64,000 bases of DNA from positions 3,782,001-3,846,000 of the forward strand of contig OZ241902.1 of assembly GCA_965203605.1 (NCBI GenBank). The letters are read 5' to 3'. The position numbers were made by a program, and so were the translations under genes. This stretch comes from JAPOUP01 sp965203605. GTDB lineage: Bacteria > Pseudomonadota > Alphaproteobacteria > Rhodobacterales > Rhodobacteraceae. Position 1 is the first letter of the stretch. The number at the start of each line of letters is the position of its first letter. Of the stretch, positions 62,702 through 64,000 are shown one piece after another. The notes under the pieces were generated by a model that saw only the letters and a program-made list of their open reading frames with translations, had not been told where the DNA came from and did not search any database.

Positions 62702-63181
62702 ATGGTGGTCGATGCGAATGAAACGGCATTGAAGCCCGGCCAGCTCCTGGCCAGGGGCGTGTGCCGACATTTACTTAGCCACGACTTCGTCAGCGTAGAG
62801 GAGCTCACGCCGACCACTGGACTGCGAGTCGACGTCATGGCCTTGGGTCCAAAGTATGAAATCTGGATCGTTGAATGCAAGTCATCACGTTCTGACTTTG
62901 AAACGGACGGAAAGTGGCAAGGATATCTCGAGTGGTGCGACCGATATTTCTGGGCGGTTGACGATCGGTTTCCGTTGGATCTGTTGCCTGATGACACGGG
63001 CCTGATGGTCGCCGATTCATACGATGCCGAACTCGTTCGAATGGGTCCAGAAAACAGACTCTCTGCTGCGCGACGCAAGATGTTGATGGCCAGGTTTGCA
63101 CGACATGCAGCCTTGCGTTGGCATGGTGTGCGTGACCCTGGCTTGCCGGGTCGCCTGGTTCTGGGGAGTATGACGAGTTGA
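62702..63181 (+). CDS. mmcB: MmcB family DNA repair protein
   Basis: The 159-residue protein has VEELTPTTGLRVDVMALGPK, IWIVECKSSRSDFETDGKWQ (PD-(D/E)XK-like nuclease strand with Asp, Glu and Lys) and YLEWCDRYFWAVDDRFPLDL. This matches MmcB, an alphaproteobacterial nuclease-fold protein induced after DNA damage in Caulobacter. ATG 62702 gives the family length; the frame is open upstream to 62501 across unrelated sequence. The gene appears undamaged. Confidence 0.88.
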   Translation: MVVDANETALKPGQLLARGVCRHLLSHDFVSVEELTPTTGLRVDVMALGPKYEIWIVECKSSRSDFETDGKWQGYLEWCDRYFWAVDDRFPLDLLPDDTGLMVADSYDAELVRMGPENRLSAARRKMLMARFARHAALRWHGVRDPGLPGRLVLGSMTS

Positions 63182-63445
63182 GGAGTGGCGGTCCCGATTG
63201 GAAGTTGTGGAACTGAGTATGATCCAGCTGGTGTTGGGCGACCCCCGAAACGGTTTCCAGACAAAGCCAACGGAAAATCCTGCCGAGAATATATCGATTG
63301 ATGGATCATCTGATACCAAACCAAATTAATAATGTGCCCAGAACAAGGATTGAACATCATGCTGTGTGACACGGCAATATTCTGCGTGTGACCGGTGCCG
63401 CCGTCCTGTATTCCGTGTCTGGGAAACAGGCGGAAGGAGAACGGC
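63182..63445. other. Spacer between mmcB and the IS630-type element
   Basis: 264 bp without genes. An AT-rich patch (about 63300-63370) gives way to very GC-rich sequence from about 63390, so the left end of the IS630-type element probably lies between these points. Its right end is beyond the window, so the terminal repeat cannot be checked. Confidence 0.4.
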
Positions 63446-64000
63446 ATGCCAGCGAAAGTCATGGTCCAGCGCACCGACCACACACCCGGTCAGTTACGCG
63501 AACTGGCCCGGAAACACAGGTTCCGCGACCGCCGCCACCGGATGCGCGCGGTCGCCCCGGTCATGGAGGACGGTCTGTCCAGGACCGCGGTGGCCTCCGG
63601 CGCCGGCGCCCGGACGCTCCGCGACTGGATCGTCCGTTACAACGCCGACGGTCTGGACGGTCTGCGGGACGCCGCCCGGCCGGGGGCTCCGCCGAAGCTG
63701 GAAAGCGGGCAGGCCGGGGAGGTCGCGTCGTGGCTGGATGGGGGGCCGGACCCCGCCGCCCGGGAGGGATTCCGCAGGGATTCCGTCCGGTTGGCGCGGG
63801 AGGCGGTGCCCGACGGCGTGGCCCCGGAGGACGTGCCCGTATACCTGCAGTACGAGGCGCGGGTGGGGCGGAAGGGCATGCTGCCGGGGGTCTGGGCGCG
63901 GAAAGGGACGCGCCCGCGCGTCGTGCGGGACCACCGGTACGGACACCTGTACCTGTTCCCCCCCGCCTGCCCCGCGACGGGCGATGCGGTCGGGCATGTG
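63446..64000 (+). pseudogene. IS630-family transposase, 5' part, internally deleted and with an altered catalytic residue; runs off the window
   Basis: From ATG 63446 (after GGAAGGA) 185 codons are open to the window edge. The N-terminal helix-turn-helix (LSRTAVASGAGARTLRDWIV) and LDGLRDAARPGAPPKL are typical of IS630. The expected middle winged-helix region is missing: ASWLDGGPDPAAREGF joins directly to the pre-catalytic segment. Then YLQYEARVGRKGMLPGVWAR appears where the family has QDEAR, so the first catalytic Asp is a Tyr (TAC for GAC). The 3' part is not in the window. It is probably non-functional. Confidence 0.75.

Overview
The window looks like part of the chromosome of an alphaproteobacterium, most probably of the Rhodobacteraceae/Roseobacter type. 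The evidence is the conserved blocks it carries: nrdR-ribD-ribE-ribB-ribH-nusB, SUV3-like helicase-S4 protein-fdxA-CarD, gapR, mmcB, and CoA-dependent 2-aminobenzoate degradation genes. Host genes have moderately high GC. Four insertion sequences of four different families are visibly GC-richer. Long gene-free or eroded stretches, IS-split genes and relics suggest a genome undergoing decay.

Layout. 1-1.3 kb: eroded remains of a PQQ/quinoprotein-associated locus. 1.3-9.3 kb: a tightly overlapping operon for anthranilate breakdown through 2-aminobenzoyl-CoA (flavin monooxygenase/reductase, SDR, MarR, enoyl-CoA hydratase, acyl-CoA dehydrogenase, CoA ligase, thioesterase, RidA), with kynureninase convergent at 10-11.2 kb. 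Together they would feed kynurenine-derived anthranilate into central metabolism. 12.2 kb: rpmB. 13.7-27.3 kb: an XRE-cupin regulator, a five-gene Dpp/Opp-type ABC importer, a GAF protein, hydantoinase/oxoprolinase A and B, a racemase, an M24 peptidase and a second, C-terminally truncated B subunit, which look like one uptake-and-hydrolysis operon. 27.8-30.9 kb: PCu(A)C copper chaperone, sirtuin, gapR, tRNA-Thr and a brnT-brnA toxin-antitoxin pair. 31.6-34.4 kb: a DUF4143-type ATPase gene broken by an IS5/IS1182-like element. 35.2-46.5 kb: housekeeping and metabolic genes. 46.6-48.3 kb: an IS66 element that split the fdxA terminator. 48.4-54.6 kb: CarD, YjbQ, nrdR and the riboflavin/nusB operon.

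54.6-64 kb is an accessory island. It holds an hsdR relic, a two-gene module (TIR-like protein plus a DUF262-HNH-HEPN protein) resembling an anti-phage system, five 22-bp-spaced direct repeats ahead of a second DUF4143 ATPase that is split by an IS110-family element, a patatin relic, mmcB, and a damaged IS630-type transposase running off the edge.

The most unusual points are: (i) 22-bp-period direct repeats, different in sequence, directly upstream of both DUF4143 ATPase genes, both of which have been hit by different ISs; (ii) the TIR-like/DUF262-HNH-HEPN pair beside a dying type I restriction gene; (iii) the IS66 insertion inside a terminator loop; (iv) a short segment in the IS110 leader that repeats the element's own left target junction; (v) three copies of an approximately 80-90 bp dispersed intergenic repeat.
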